Program-made: the position numbers and the translations under genes
Shown here: piece by piece, positions 16,334 through 26,845 of the stretch
How positions within the stretch are numbered: the first letter of the stretch is position 1
Layout of the letters: each line of letters opens with the position of its first letter
The notes under the pieces: generated by a model
The model's database searches: none
Seen by the model: only the letters and a program-made list of their open reading frames with translations
Told to the model about the DNA's origin: nothing
DNA from: an uncultured Ruminococcus sp.
GTDB taxonomy: Bacteria; Bacillota; Clostridia; Oscillospirales; Ruminococcaceae
Reading direction: 5' to 3'
Length of the DNA stretch: 64,000 nucleotides
NCBI GenBank assembly: GCA_947176345.1
Contig: CAMWQI010000002.1
Location: 16,286 to 80,285 of the forward strand

Positions 16334-18094
16334 TTAGTTTTCGCTTTTGCCCATTCTCTTCTTTGTGATAAGGAATACACCTGCTACTGCTACCATAGCA
16401 CCACCGCCGAGGTAGAATATTGTTGTACCGATACCACCGGTTGAAGGAAGTGAAGAACTGAATGAGTTTTCAACTGTATTAGCAGGAGCTGCATTTTCAT
16501 CATTATTAAATGTAAGTACAGCAGCTGTTCCGCCAGTAACTTCTTTATGGTTTGCATCTACTTTGAATGCTGTGTTTTCATTACCACCAGTAGGCAATGC
16601 ATAACCAGTTGGAGCTTTAACTTCTACAAGAGTGTAATTGCCTGCATCAAGACCTATGATATTGAATGTACCTTTCTCAGTATCAACAGTACTATCATTG
16701 GATACAAGATAATTCGTTACACCAGTCATAGATGGATTTTCTAAGCTATCACCTTCTGCTACTGTTGCATCCTGGTCAGCAACTACATAAGCCTTCTTAG
16801 TGGCGTTCCACTGTAATTTAACAACAGCATCGCCTTTTTTAAGCTGGAATACAGCACCTGGAAGCTTAGTATTATTATCAGTAGCATCAACCTTTGTATC
16901 ATCTACTCCGTATGTAAATGCCCATACGTAATCTTCTGGAGTTTCTTTAGTTTCTTCAGGTTTGCCTTTTCCATCGCCCGAATTTTCAGGATTGCTGGAG
17001 TATTCAAGAGATACCTTGTTTTCGTTTGTATCAGCTGTACCATTCTCATCTGTACCCTCTTTAAATACTTCTGCATTTTCATTAAGGTGTGCACTGTAAA
17101 GTACTTCAATTGTAACTGCCTCTACACCCCATTTATCAGCACCTATCTGTGCCTTAATATCATTAGTTGTAACGTTAAATGTTCTAGTGTCATTAACATC
17201 TTTTGCATCTGTTGGTATAGTCCATAAAGTACTTGTATCATTAGATGTATCTTCATCAGTTGTATCAATAACAACATCACTACCAATTGTAATTTTGTCA
17301 ATCTTTTCAAAAGTTACACCTTCAGAGAATGTATCCTTGAAATTAAGATAATAGTAATCATAAGCCTTAAGGTCAGCATCTGCCGGAATAGTAGCAGTAA
17401 GCTTGAACTGGAAAGTTTCATTTATAGCGTGGTCAGCAGATTCATTAAAGCCAATACCGTCATAACCATCTACAGTTGCGGCTTCATTATCCTCAATCTT
17501 CTTTTCAACTGAAGGACGGGATTTTTTAACAGTAATTTCTGCTGTTTCGCCACCTATAATCTGAACCATAATAGCAGATTTAGCATCATAAACTTCATTT
17601 CCATTACCATCTGAACCTTCAACAGTACCACTGCCATTCGCAAGGTTAGTTGTGTCTACAATGTAGTAGTAACCATCTGCTAATCCACCTTCTACTGTAG
17701 CTGTTCCATTAGAAGATGTCACTGTCGTAGCATTCGCATCATTTAATGTAAGCTCTGCAATGAAAGCCTTTATATTTGCTCTGTCAGTTCCTTCTCCCTC
17801 TGTTAAAATTTTATAAATAGCATCTGTAGGGTCAACAGCTCCTGATTTACCAGAAACACCATTACCCCATGTAAGACCTTCAAGTGTTGCACCTGAATCT
17901 TCTGTAGCTGCCTTATAAGTACCAGTAAAAATCTGATAAATCTTATATTCGTGTTCTACACCATAATGTTCACCTTCAGGTACAGTAATTGTAGTAGCTG
18001 TAGCTGCGGAAGCGGTCATAGCCATGGGAGCGATAGAGCAAGCTGAGAGAGTGAGGGCAGCGATCATAGCTGCAAATTTCTTAGTGTTTTTCAT
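16334..18094 (-). CDS. Major (backbone) pilin, isopeptide-forming, LPSTG-anchored
   Basis: 586 residues. Signal peptide (1-30, ending TASA), a pilin-type motif VKKSRPSVEKKI near residue 190 whose lysine is the likely polymerisation site, an isopeptide-forming fimbrial domain (about 200-385), then a SpaA/Cna-B-like domain (about 395-535) with an E-box LVEVKAPTGY. Next come LPSTGG, a membrane helix and a Lys/Arg tail. Class C sortases polymerise such proteins into covalent fibres. Strong AAGGAG site before the ATG. It sits between the giant adhesin and the sortase, the usual order. Acidic and Thr-rich, as is normal for extracellular proteins. Confidence 0.93.
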   Translation of the reverse strand: MKNTKKFAAMIAALTLSACSIAPMAMTASAATATTITVPEGEHYGVEHEYKIYQIFTGTYKAATEDSGATLEGLTWGNGVSGKSGAVDPTDAIYKILTEGEGTDRANIKAFIAELTLNDANATTVTSSNGTATVEGGLADGYYYIVDTTNLANGSGTVEGSDGNGNEVYDAKSAIMVQIIGGETAEITVKKSRPSVEKKIEDNEAATVDGYDGIGFNESADHAINETFQFKLTATIPADADLKAYDYYYLNFKDTFSEGVTFEKIDKITIGSDVVIDTTDEDTSNDTSTLWTIPTDAKDVNDTRTFNVTTNDIKAQIGADKWGVEAVTIEVLYSAHLNENAEVFKEGTDENGTADTNENKVSLEYSSNPENSGDGKGKPEETKETPEDYVWAFTYGVDDTKVDATDNNTKLPGAVFQLKKGDAVVKLQWNATKKAYVVADQDATVAEGDSLENPSMTGVTNYLVSNDSTVDTEKGTFNIIGLDAGNYTLVEVKAPTGYALPTGGNENTAFKVDANHKEVTGGTAAVLTFNNDENAAPANTVENSFSSSLPSTGGIGTTIFYLGGGAMVAVAGVFLITKKRMGKSEN

Positions 18095-18135
18095 AATTTT
18101 TCTCCTTTAAATAAAATTTTTTGGAATTGGATTTA

Positions 18136-18164
18136 GTGGGGCTGGACTGATTCAACAGCCCCAC
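18136..18164 (-). promoter_or_regulatory. Intercistronic hairpin between adhesin and pilin
   Basis: Perfect 9-bp GC-rich stem (18136-18144 with 18156-18164), loop 11. It is not followed by T residues on the minus strand, so it more likely acts as a processing or stabilising element. It could allow the pilin message to outlast the 7.8-kb adhesin message. Confidence 0.5.
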
Positions 18165-18174
18165 AGCGTATGAA

Positions 18175-21100
18175 TTATGTCTTTTTTTTGCGTCGTATTT
18201 TAAGAATAAACATCGATATGAACATTAATGACATGCCCATAATATAATACCGTCTTGTACCTACGCCACCAGTGGAGGGCATTGTTACGCCTTCTGATTC
18301 GTTCTTCTTGTTATAAACGGTGATTGTTGGTGGCTCATCCATATCAAGTATTACTCCGTTACCACAGTATGCAATAGGGATATACTTACTAGAACCGTCG
18401 TTTTGCTCAACTACATAATAGTAAAGTTTATTACCGTTGTCATCAGTTAAAGGTAAGTTTTTAAGTTCACCTTGCCATGTGTCGCCTTGTTTTGCCACCA
18501 TAATTGTGCCTACTTGTTTAGCACCCTTTATATTCGGGTTAATTTTGTCACAAAGCGTTAAATCAATTTCAGGGGTTGGCTCAGGTTCCGGAGTGGGTTC
18601 GGGTGCAGGTGTATTTATCAAGTTATCAACATTAGTATTATTGACAAATAATGTAAAATCACCATAATCATTATTATTAAGATTCAATGTAATATCAGTA
18701 TCAGAAGTTATATTTAAACTAATTGATAAACCATCATCAACCTCAGATACACTAACACCATCAGGTAAACCATACATGCCATATTCTTTATTGTCAATTA
18801 CAATATTCTTCGCCTGCCATTTATAAACATTCCATTGTGCATTTATTTTAAATGTAACATTACCCGAATCAATATCAAAAGATTTGCTTAAATTTTTTGC
18901 CTCTATACTATGACCAGTTGTAGTAAAATTAATATGCTTTTTACTGATTACAGGTGTGGTTGGTTCTTCCGGTGGTGTATTTCCACTTCCAAATCCTTCT
19001 GGATTATCTGGCTGTTCAAGCTTTTCAGTTGACGAATATACGATAAATTTAATTTTCTCATCATCATCTGGTTCAACATCAAGCCACTTTTTATCCACTT
19101 TAAGAGTACCGGTAGGCTTAACAGAATTTTTTATGGTAACAACCTGTTGTTCATCTGGTGTAGCTGATTCCTTTACTCCGCCTATACCGTTATTTCCATC
19201 GTAAGTTACGATATAATTTGAAGTAACATTTCTGCCGGTTGTATCTGTTACCTTAAATTCTTTGAAATAGTAGAAAATTTCTCTTCCGTCTGGTTCATAT
19301 GCTGGCAGGTCTTCAAGCAATGTATACCATTCACCAGTCTCTATATTGCGATTAAGTGATACTGTTCCAACACGTTCTGCACCTTCAGGTATCGGATTGT
19401 CTGACGGGGTAACAACAGGAGTAGTATTACCACCTGTAGTAGTAAATGTACCATCTGAATTTACATTTTCACTTAATATACTCGTACCGTCTGTTAGTTC
19501 AATGACGTATTTTACATTATTCACACCGTTCCAAGAACCTACCATAAAACATGCAGTTGAACTTCCTTTAAAATCCACTTCAGCAGGATTTATTACTATA
19601 ATGTCATTCTTCATTTGATAACCAGCAGGTAAAGCCCCATTATTGTTAACTTCCAACTTACCATTAATCAATTTCAAATCAGAAGTTACATAATTAGCAT
19701 TATACTGACTCTCTCCAAAACCTACATTAATAATTGATTCATCGCCTTCAGATACTTGAACTAATACTCGTTTAATTTTACTTACATCAGTAAGGTTAAC
19801 AAAATTTACTGTACGGTTTATTGTTATAGCATTGCCATCAACAATATCAGGTATGCTATTATCACTACCAGATGTAGACGGGTCAGGTGCTTTAGAGGTC
19901 TTCCATATTTCCACCTGTACGTTTGCTATGTCATTTGATACATCTAATTGTGTTGTACCATTTGACTCGGACCATTTCTTTTCAAGCTTTATCGGTGGTG
20001 TAATAGAATTAATGTAAGTATTCTTAAACTCTATAACACCTTTTTTGACACCCTCATTAGGGTAGGTCGGATAGTAATTATCAATTTGTTCTTCTTTTAT
20101 AAAGAAATAATATGGGTTGCCTTTGTCATCAGTCAACGGGTTCTGGTCTGAATCCTTTGACTTGTCATAATCCGTCTGAAGCATATGTCTTAAAGTATCT
20201 TCTGTCCATTCAGCTTCCCAATCGCCTGTCGCTGTAGGAAGAATATATCTTCTGTCACCGACTTTATCATCATCTGTAAACTCAGTAGCATTTTTGTCTG
20301 TCGATTTGTAAAGCTGAACATAAATTCCGGACGGGCGGGCATTTTTATGACCCTCATCGTCCCAAGTCTTGCTGACTTTAAGATTTTGTGGATTGTAGGT
20401 ATTTACTACCTGAATAGAACCATTCGCTGTACCGTTTCCGACATAGTTTGCAATATATCCCTCTGGAACAGGTACTTCCTTTACAAAGTAATGATAAGGA
20501 AGTCCGTTATTGTCTCTTTCGGGTAATATGCTGTGGTCGGCGGTATTATCAGTAAATGAGTACTTCCAATAGTTGTCATCATTGAGAGTCTCTATCCAAG
20601 GCTCACCGTTTGCATTGTTTACAGGCTCGCCCTCTATGCCTTCAGGGAGTACGTATTCCATTTCGTCGCCTGTAAGTTGTTTACCGTTAACAGAAACATA
20701 ACGTGACATATAGTCTTCTAAAATACCTTCACTTAAATTGTCAACTACATGAACATCATATGTTATTGTTTCACCAGCTTCTGGCAATTTTCTGAATGAA
20801 AGATTTATTAACAAATGAGCACCAGCATGTGCATCTTCATAAGTTACAAACGTATCTTTATTAAGAAAATCACTTATAGCTACACCATTTTCATAAATCC
20901 ACGATTCATTACCTATATAGTTGGAAACATATTGTCCACCTATCGAAAAAGTTGGAGATGCATCATTTTCAACATCAATATCAAAACAATACTTTTTACT
21001 TGAATACTCTGAATATTCACTGTCTTTTTTATGATTATGCATATTTATTACAACATGAGCTTTTTTAGAATTTGTTTCTAATTGTTCAGTTGTCCTGTAA

Positions 21101-24100
21101 AGCTGAACTTTAACATCTGGTGTTACACCATCTTCAGGTATATTCATCCATATTTTTTCAACTTCAATAGCACGTGGAGCATTTGTGATTGTAATCTTCT
21201 GATTAGAAATTTTCTCTAAGCTGTCTTTGGTAACGTCTGGAGGATACCTAAAGTCTGTGGGTAAAGTACCACCTTCAAAGTAATGAACTGCAGAATTTGC
21301 GTCTAAATAATAACCGGAAGGAGCACTTACTTCTGTCAGTCTGTATATGGTGTTACCATTAGTACCATCTTCATTTCCTAAAAGAGGAAGCGAATATATA
21401 CCCAAGGAGTTTGTTGCAAACTGTAGAGCTGTTTCTCCGGCTTTACCCCATTCTGCCTGCTCACGTTGAACCTTTTCACCATCTTCACCATCTAATTCAA
21501 TCGGTTTCTTGCCTGTCATAGGACGCCAATCTTTGCCATCCCATTTTTCCAGTTTAAATACGGCACGAGCAAGCTTGACATCATAATGCCCTTCTTCAAC
21601 CTTTTCGATTTGAATATATGGCTGAATTTCAGCTGTTGCAGAGGCTGATGATTCTTCAAATTTTACATTGCTATGTAAATGAGAAGCAATCTTATTAATA
21701 TTATTTATTGAAGCAGTATTAATAATTGATGCAACATCTGATTTTGAACCCGATACAATATCTAACATATATGCGTATTGAATTCGTATATGCATTTCGT
21801 CAGGAACAGTAAATGTCATTGTATTTGTAGTTGTCATCAAACCTGGTGCATTATTTAAACCACTGTTAACAGGAACTGATTCTATTTTATAATCAAATTT
21901 ATATTTATCTCCTGTTAACGGAACGATAGTTCCATCATCATTAACCTGATATAATTTCAAACTATCCATTAACAATTTAATATCTAATGGTTGATAGCTG
22001 GTTTCTGTACCATAGTTTATTATGTCAGTTATTTGTAAACTATTGCTGTATGGGTCTAAATCCTTTTTATATGGGTTAATATCCAGGCTGTAAGAAAATT
22101 CCTTTGATACTGCTTTTTTGAAATTACCATCTGGCTCAAATTTAGCATCTGATGACTTGCTTATATCCTCAAGCCTATCTACTACTTTTTGAGTCTGTTT
22201 AACAGATTTTTCTTTTTCACAGCTCACTTCATTTTCAAAAGATACACCCTCTACACCACAAAGTTTTTTGAGTTCTGCCTTAGGAATTGTAACCTGATAT
22301 TCAATCTCTACTTTCTTTCCTTTATGGACATCATGAGGGATTGTAATCTTTACTTCTGTCGGGTCTTCATCAGTTTTTGGTGCAGTAACTTTAACATCAA
22401 GCTTACTTGTTTCTATATTTCCTCCATTGACTCTAACATTTGTAATGAATTTGTCTATATCAACATCAAGATGTGCAGGTATCTTATCAGTAATCAAAAT
22501 ATCTTCATCTTTACCATAATTCTGACTTTCATTGACTACAAGTTTCCACTTCAATGTAGCAATATCACTTGTAAATTCAGTCAGCATATGAGTAGTATTG
22601 CTTGATTCGCTGTTAGCTACAAGGTCGTATTTCTGAATAGCTGCCTTTTTAGTTATTTCGTAATCTTTCGATGTTTTGTTTTCCTTAAATTCTGAATCAT
22701 TACGGAATGTAAGTTTATCATTAATAGGCACTAAGTCACTATTAATATAATTCATGCCTTCACCGGTAGTTGTGTATACAAGCTTGAGTTCAGAATACTT
22801 ATTCCAGTAGTCCTTATTGGTAAATTCTATTGTAAAGCTTTTACCTTCTGCATCACGAGTAGCAGTATATTTTCCATCAGTATCAGTTAATTTAACTAAT
22901 TCTCCGTCTGGTTCTTTGCCCCAGATTTCCATATCCTTTAACTGTTTGTCTGTAATATAGTGCTTAAGTTCAATTTCTTTACCATCTTCATCTTTAATCT
23001 CAATAGCCTTACCGTTTCTTATAAACAGACCTTCCATAGTATCTGTGTAAGTCTGATCTCCGAAAACGTTCTGCGAATATTTGAGAGATACTTCCCATGG
23101 TATTTCAATTAAATCTTCTTTAACTTCTGCACCATTAAGATAATTCTTTGTTAATTCTTCTCTTGGAGCAGTATTTACAGTTTTTTTCTTAGGTACATTA
23201 TTGAATGTTGCTGTATTTTCTTCGACATTCTTGTCGGGGTCTTTAAGAGTTACATATTCAATGACATATTTTTTGTAATTTGTGTCTCCTGTAAACGTAA
23301 ACTTATTATCATTAGGTTTGGCATCTGTAATTACCGTTTTGTTATTAACAACATCATCATAACCATATACCTTAAAGCTTATAGCTTCACTCATCATTTC
23401 GTCTGTTACAGTTTTGTCACCACTCCATTTAGAAACAGGAATACTATAAGGGTTATTAATAATAATCTGCCATGTTACTATATTTTTTTCGGGATTAAAT
23501 ACAGCTGTCTTAGAATCAATAGTCTGAAAATTATCAGGAACTTCCACTCTTACATCAGGAGTACCATTGCCATCAGAGTCACCAGCTTTATTTGTTATCC
23601 ACTGTTTTGCATTATTCAATGTTACAGGTTCATTATAAATAATATAGTAATCTTTTCCGTCTACAGCAGGGAATTTGTATGTTTTATCATCAAGCTTTCC
23701 ACCACTAATGGGTTTATTACCATCAGCATCTTCATAAAGCCTAACAGTATCATTGAATTTTTCATCTGTTACAGAATAGTCCTTTAAGTTTGCACCATAC
23801 TGATTGCTTACATGAACAACCCATCTGATATAAGCTGTACCATCTGAATTAACTACTAAATTACCATACTTGCTAAGACCTTGATTATGTTCAGGAACTG
23901 GAAAATTAGTAGTACTTTTATCAATAGTTACCTCGTATTCTTTTAAAGTAACATCATTTACAATTGTCTCGCCTTTTTTGTCACTTACATTGGTTTTATA
24001 TGTCAATGTAATAGTTTGATCTTTAATACTTTTATTAAAAGTAAGAGTATCACCATTAAGTGTACCATAATTAGAGAATGTATTACTCTCCAATTCTTTA

Positions 24101-25980
24101 AATGCTTCGTCAACAACTGTAAAACCGTTAAGGTCACGACCATATGGGTTATTTATTTTAATAGTCCATTCTACTTCAGAACCATTATACTTACCTACAG
24201 TCTTTTCAACAGTTTGCTGTTTAGGCACATTAACAGTTTTTTCAGCCTTAATCTTGACATGATTCGGATTTTCCAAATTCGCAGTATTTTTTACATTGTT
24301 TCCATGTTCTTGGGAAGCATCTGTATAATACGTAATTGTATATGATTTTTCATTAGCACCCTCACCAAATGTATAAGTACCATTAGCATCAAAGCTACCC
24401 TTACCATCAGGATTGATTGAGCAGCCTGTCACTGATAAATTATCAGATACTGTATAGCCACCTAAATTTATTCCACCAGGATTAGTAACAGTTACAGTCC
24501 ATCTGATTTTATCTTTTTCGGCATCATATACACCATCTTTGGAGATATTTGCTTTAATGGTTTGATTAATACTTGCATTAGCATTTGCAGTTAACTTTTT
24601 GTCACTTACTACTACTGCATTATTTGAATAAATAGTATTTTTTTCCGGATTACCTATTACATCAGGAAGTTTATCTTCTTTAACTCTTACAGGACATATC
24701 CACTCATACGATTCACCTTGTTTCAAGGCTGGCAAATCGCTGATTACTGCCTGATTGCCATTGACGCTAACTGTTTTAGTAATTTCTTCACCGCTGGGCT
24801 GTTTTATTACAGTAACTTCGTTTGCAAAATCAAATGTCATATCGTCATTACTTGACAAAGTATCGGTTATAGTAACCTTGTCGTTTGTACCATTAGTAGA
24901 GTTGACAACGATTTTATATTGAGCCTTATATGTACCATCTTCCATATAAACTTGTTTGTCGTCTGATTGTTTTAATACTGATTTTGATACACCAATATCA
25001 GGCTTATGATTATAATTATACACAGGAATTTCCACGTCAACTCCGCCAATATTTACTTTTTCGTTATCTTCATTATTCTCATTTTTTGACAGATTAGCTT
25101 TAAAATTAAAAGTACCACTTATGTCACTCTTTTGAGTTTTAGCATCACTAATGAAATCTTCATAAAAAGTAATAGTAACATTGCCACTACCATCAATAAC
25201 AAATGTACCTGCCTCTCGGCTACCACTATATACTACACCGTTTGTATTATACAGCTTAGACATATCCCATTTATCTGGCTTAAAGCCCATGTTAAATTTA
25301 AACGAATCGTATTCTCCATCAGCTTTACCAAAATCGTTAACAACAAATGCCCCATCAATTTTATATGTCATATTAAACTGTACAGCATATACATCATTAC
25401 CATTGTTATCTGATGTTTTACCTGTAACTGTAGCCTTAGGATTTATAGTAATAGGAAGACCATCTTCCGGCACCTTTACAATACCATCACTAACCGACCT
25501 TGAAGCAGCATATGTTTCTGTTTCATCAGACAGTATAGATATCGAATCGTTATATAAAACTATTTCGTCGTTATATTCGTCCGCTTCTTCATCTTCCGAT
25601 TCCAAAGAAACTATTTCGGCAGTAACACTCAGGTCACTGTCAATAATCGGAACATCAGGTTCTTCCTGATTTTCTTCATCGTTTTCAGTGCTCAATAACT
25701 GTAAATAGTTACCGGATTCACTACAAGCCAGTGAATAGCAGTCATCAGAATGAACGTGTTCTTCCGATTCGTTGTTACATGAAATTTTATAACATTCATC
25801 AGAATGAATGTGTTGTTCAACTTTAATATCCTCTTCCGTCATACTGATAGCCGGCATAATAAGTCCTGCCGATACTCCAAACGAAACCAACATGGACAGA
25901 GCCAACACTGCCGCAAGATATTTCTTGTGCTTCTGGTGAACAGTTATGTATTTTTTAATTATTGACTGAAATCTCTTCAA
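18175..25980 (-). CDS. Giant sortase-anchored pilus tip adhesin (2601 aa)
   Basis: 2601 residues from a TTG start with GGGGAGGG seven bases upstream; no ATG is available there. Membrane-type signal (about 20-48), then two His-Ser-Asp-Cys-Tyr motifs (HIHSDECY, HVHSDDCY) each ending in a second Cys. Next are several repeated isopeptide/DUF11-like modules with TVTNPGG, INNPYG or VSNQYG and TV.D signatures (about 330-1450), a SpaA-type domain with an E-box TEVSAPSGYY (about 1453-1595), and four Cna-B domains beginning near 1600, 1863, 1993 and 2289. Three of these have large inserts (see findings). The end is MPSTGG, a helix and a basic tail, a variant sorting motif. Position in the operon suggests the fibre tip. 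The ligand is unknown; plant cell wall or host glycans are guesses. Confidence 0.9.
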   Translation of the reverse strand: MKRFQSIIKKYITVHQKHKKYLAAVLALSMLVSFGVSAGLIMPAISMTEEDIKVEQHIHSDECYKISCNNESEEHVHSDDCYSLACSESGNYLQLLSTENDEENQEEPDVPIIDSDLSVTAEIVSLESEDEEADEYNDEIVLYNDSISILSDETETYAASRSVSDGIVKVPEDGLPITINPKATVTGKTSDNNGNDVYAVQFNMTYKIDGAFVVNDFGKADGEYDSFKFNMGFKPDKWDMSKLYNTNGVVYSGSREAGTFVIDGSGNVTITFYEDFISDAKTQKSDISGTFNFKANLSKNENNEDNEKVNIGGVDVEIPVYNYNHKPDIGVSKSVLKQSDDKQVYMEDGTYKAQYKIVVNSTNGTNDKVTITDTLSSNDDMTFDFANEVTVIKQPSGEEITKTVSVNGNQAVISDLPALKQGESYEWICPVRVKEDKLPDVIGNPEKNTIYSNNAVVVSDKKLTANANASINQTIKANISKDGVYDAEKDKIRWTVTVTNPGGINLGGYTVSDNLSVTGCSINPDGKGSFDANGTYTFGEGANEKSYTITYYTDASQEHGNNVKNTANLENPNHVKIKAEKTVNVPKQQTVEKTVGKYNGSEVEWTIKINNPYGRDLNGFTVVDEAFKELESNTFSNYGTLNGDTLTFNKSIKDQTITLTYKTNVSDKKGETIVNDVTLKEYEVTIDKSTTNFPVPEHNQGLSKYGNLVVNSDGTAYIRWVVHVSNQYGANLKDYSVTDEKFNDTVRLYEDADGNKPISGGKLDDKTYKFPAVDGKDYYIIYNEPVTLNNAKQWITNKAGDSDGNGTPDVRVEVPDNFQTIDSKTAVFNPEKNIVTWQIIINNPYSIPVSKWSGDKTVTDEMMSEAISFKVYGYDDVVNNKTVITDAKPNDNKFTFTGDTNYKKYVIEYVTLKDPDKNVEENTATFNNVPKKKTVNTAPREELTKNYLNGAEVKEDLIEIPWEVSLKYSQNVFGDQTYTDTMEGLFIRNGKAIEIKDEDGKEIELKHYITDKQLKDMEIWGKEPDGELVKLTDTDGKYTATRDAEGKSFTIEFTNKDYWNKYSELKLVYTTTGEGMNYINSDLVPINDKLTFRNDSEFKENKTSKDYEITKKAAIQKYDLVANSESSNTTHMLTEFTSDIATLKWKLVVNESQNYGKDEDILITDKIPAHLDVDIDKFITNVRVNGGNIETSKLDVKVTAPKTDEDPTEVKITIPHDVHKGKKVEIEYQVTIPKAELKKLCGVEGVSFENEVSCEKEKSVKQTQKVVDRLEDISKSSDAKFEPDGNFKKAVSKEFSYSLDINPYKKDLDPYSNSLQITDIINYGTETSYQPLDIKLLMDSLKLYQVNDDGTIVPLTGDKYKFDYKIESVPVNSGLNNAPGLMTTTNTMTFTVPDEMHIRIQYAYMLDIVSGSKSDVASIINTASINNINKIASHLHSNVKFEESSASATAEIQPYIQIEKVEEGHYDVKLARAVFKLEKWDGKDWRPMTGKKPIELDGEDGEKVQREQAEWGKAGETALQFATNSLGIYSLPLLGNEDGTNGNTIYRLTEVSAPSGYYLDANSAVHYFEGGTLPTDFRYPPDVTKDSLEKISNQKITITNAPRAIEVEKIWMNIPEDGVTPDVKVQLYRTTEQLETNSKKAHVVINMHNHKKDSEYSEYSSKKYCFDIDVENDASPTFSIGGQYVSNYIGNESWIYENGVAISDFLNKDTFVTYEDAHAGAHLLINLSFRKLPEAGETITYDVHVVDNLSEGILEDYMSRYVSVNGKQLTGDEMEYVLPEGIEGEPVNNANGEPWIETLNDDNYWKYSFTDNTADHSILPERDNNGLPYHYFVKEVPVPEGYIANYVGNGTANGSIQVVNTYNPQNLKVSKTWDDEGHKNARPSGIYVQLYKSTDKNATEFTDDDKVGDRRYILPTATGDWEAEWTEDTLRHMLQTDYDKSKDSDQNPLTDDKGNPYYFFIKEEQIDNYYPTYPNEGVKKGVIEFKNTYINSITPPIKLEKKWSESNGTTQLDVSNDIANVQVEIWKTSKAPDPSTSGSDNSIPDIVDGNAITINRTVNFVNLTDVSKIKRVLVQVSEGDESIINVGFGESQYNANYVTSDLKLINGKLEVNNNGALPAGYQMKNDIIVINPAEVDFKGSSTACFMVGSWNGVNNVKYVIELTDGTSILSENVNSDGTFTTTGGNTTPVVTPSDNPIPEGAERVGTVSLNRNIETGEWYTLLEDLPAYEPDGREIFYYFKEFKVTDTTGRNVTSNYIVTYDGNNGIGGVKESATPDEQQVVTIKNSVKPTGTLKVDKKWLDVEPDDDEKIKFIVYSSTEKLEQPDNPEGFGSGNTPPEEPTTPVISKKHINFTTTGHSIEAKNLSKSFDIDSGNVTFKINAQWNVYKWQAKNIVIDNKEYGMYGLPDGVSVSEVDDGLSISLNITSDTDITLNLNNNDYGDFTLFVNNTNVDNLINTPAPEPTPEPEPTPEIDLTLCDKINPNIKGAKQVGTIMVAKQGDTWQGELKNLPLTDDNGNKLYYYVVEQNDGSSKYIPIAYCGNGVILDMDEPPTITVYNKKNESEGVTMPSTGGVGTRRYYIMGMSLMFISMFILKIRRKKKT

Positions 25981-26023
25981 TGAAGCTCCCTCCCCTGAAA
26001 TTTAATTCATACATTTAAAAATG

Positions 26024-26617
26024 TTATACCGTACCAATATATTTAAACGGCCAGAGTTTCAATACTACTCTGCCAATAACATACTCATCGGCGATACAGC
26101 CAACAGTAGTTGAACGACTGTCAATAGACACTGACCTGTGGTCACCCATTACGAAAATTCTGTTATCCGGCACCTGATAAGGTAAAGATATATCACAAGT
26201 ACCTAAAGCCTTTTCGTATACATAGGGTTCATCAAGGACTTCACCATTGACGTAAACTGTGCCGTCCTCTTTAATATCTATAACATCTCCGGCAGTCCCT
26301 ATAACTCTCTTCAGCAGAATTTTATTGTTATAATAGAATGCCACAATGTCACCTGATTTAAAGTCACTTCTTTTAGAGCAGACAACAAGTTCATCATTCT
26401 GCATAGTAGGTGTCATACTCGAACCCGTTACTCTCAGGATAGGCAACAGGAGCATTGCAACAAGTACCGCTATCGCTGCTACAACAATCAGCGATGATAT
26501 TGTACTTCTTAATATTCTTGCAAAATCCTTGCGATATTTTATTTGCCTCAGTTCCGAATCAAACTGTTCCGCTGTCGGCAGATTTTCCAATGAAATATCC
26601 AGTGAACGCCTGCTCAT
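26024..26617 (-). CDS. Signal peptidase I in the pilus operon
   Basis: 197 residues from the ATG at 26617, which overlaps the upstream stop in ATGA and has AAAGGAG eight bases upstream. One N-terminal membrane helix (about 30-55), catalytic Ser in TGSSMTPT, catalytic Lys in LLKRVIGTAGD, and the C-terminal box FVMGDHRSVSIDSR. In this last the usual NxxxSxDSR is HRSVSIDSR. Leader peptidase dedicated to a pilus locus is common in Gram-positive fibre operons and may process or even help assemble the pilins. Type I family call is secure. Confidence 0.93.
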   Translation of the reverse strand: MSRRSLDISLENLPTAEQFDSELRQIKYRKDFARILRSTISSLIVVAAIAVLVAMLLLPILRVTGSSMTPTMQNDELVVCSKRSDFKSGDIVAFYYNNKILLKRVIGTAGDVIDIKEDGTVYVNGEVLDEPYVYEKALGTCDISLPYQVPDNRIFVMGDHRSVSIDSRSTTVGCIADEYVIGRVVLKLWPFKYIGTV

Positions 26618-26817
26618 ATATCGGACTCCTTTATATTTTCTTCGGGACATACCGCATTAAATATTTTTTCAAGAATTTCGCGGTTAGATTCAGAATTTTC
26701 AATCTGTTTTTTAAGATTTTTATTTTCCTCCTGAAGTTCATCCAGTTCCTTACGCATATAAAACAGTAAATCTAAAAGCTCCAGACGTTTAAGCTTATGT
26801 AGTTCCTTATCAGTCAT
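26614..26817 (-). CDS. Small coiled-coil protein of the pilus operon
   Basis: 67 residues, cytoplasmic by sequence (no signal, no membrane helix). Residues about 5-52 are heptad-like (LKRLELLDLLFYMRKELDEL, then KNLKKQIE), predicting a helical or coiled-coil dimer. Real gene: AAAGGAG before its ATG and an ATGA overlap with the signal peptidase start. I do not recognise the family. Its fixed place next to the peptidase suggests a role in pilus biogenesis or its control. Confidence 0.75.
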   Translation of the reverse strand: MTDKELHKLKRLELLDLLFYMRKELDELQEENKNLKKQIENSESNREILEKIFNAVCPEENIKESDI

Positions 26818-26845
26818 TCACACAAACTCCTTTTTTCAGGAAAAA

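Noticed and set aside
18175..25980. Giant protein as cellulosome scaffoldin
   Set aside because: No cohesin or dockerin sequence is visible; Cna-B, isopeptide and sorting features point to a pilus adhesin.
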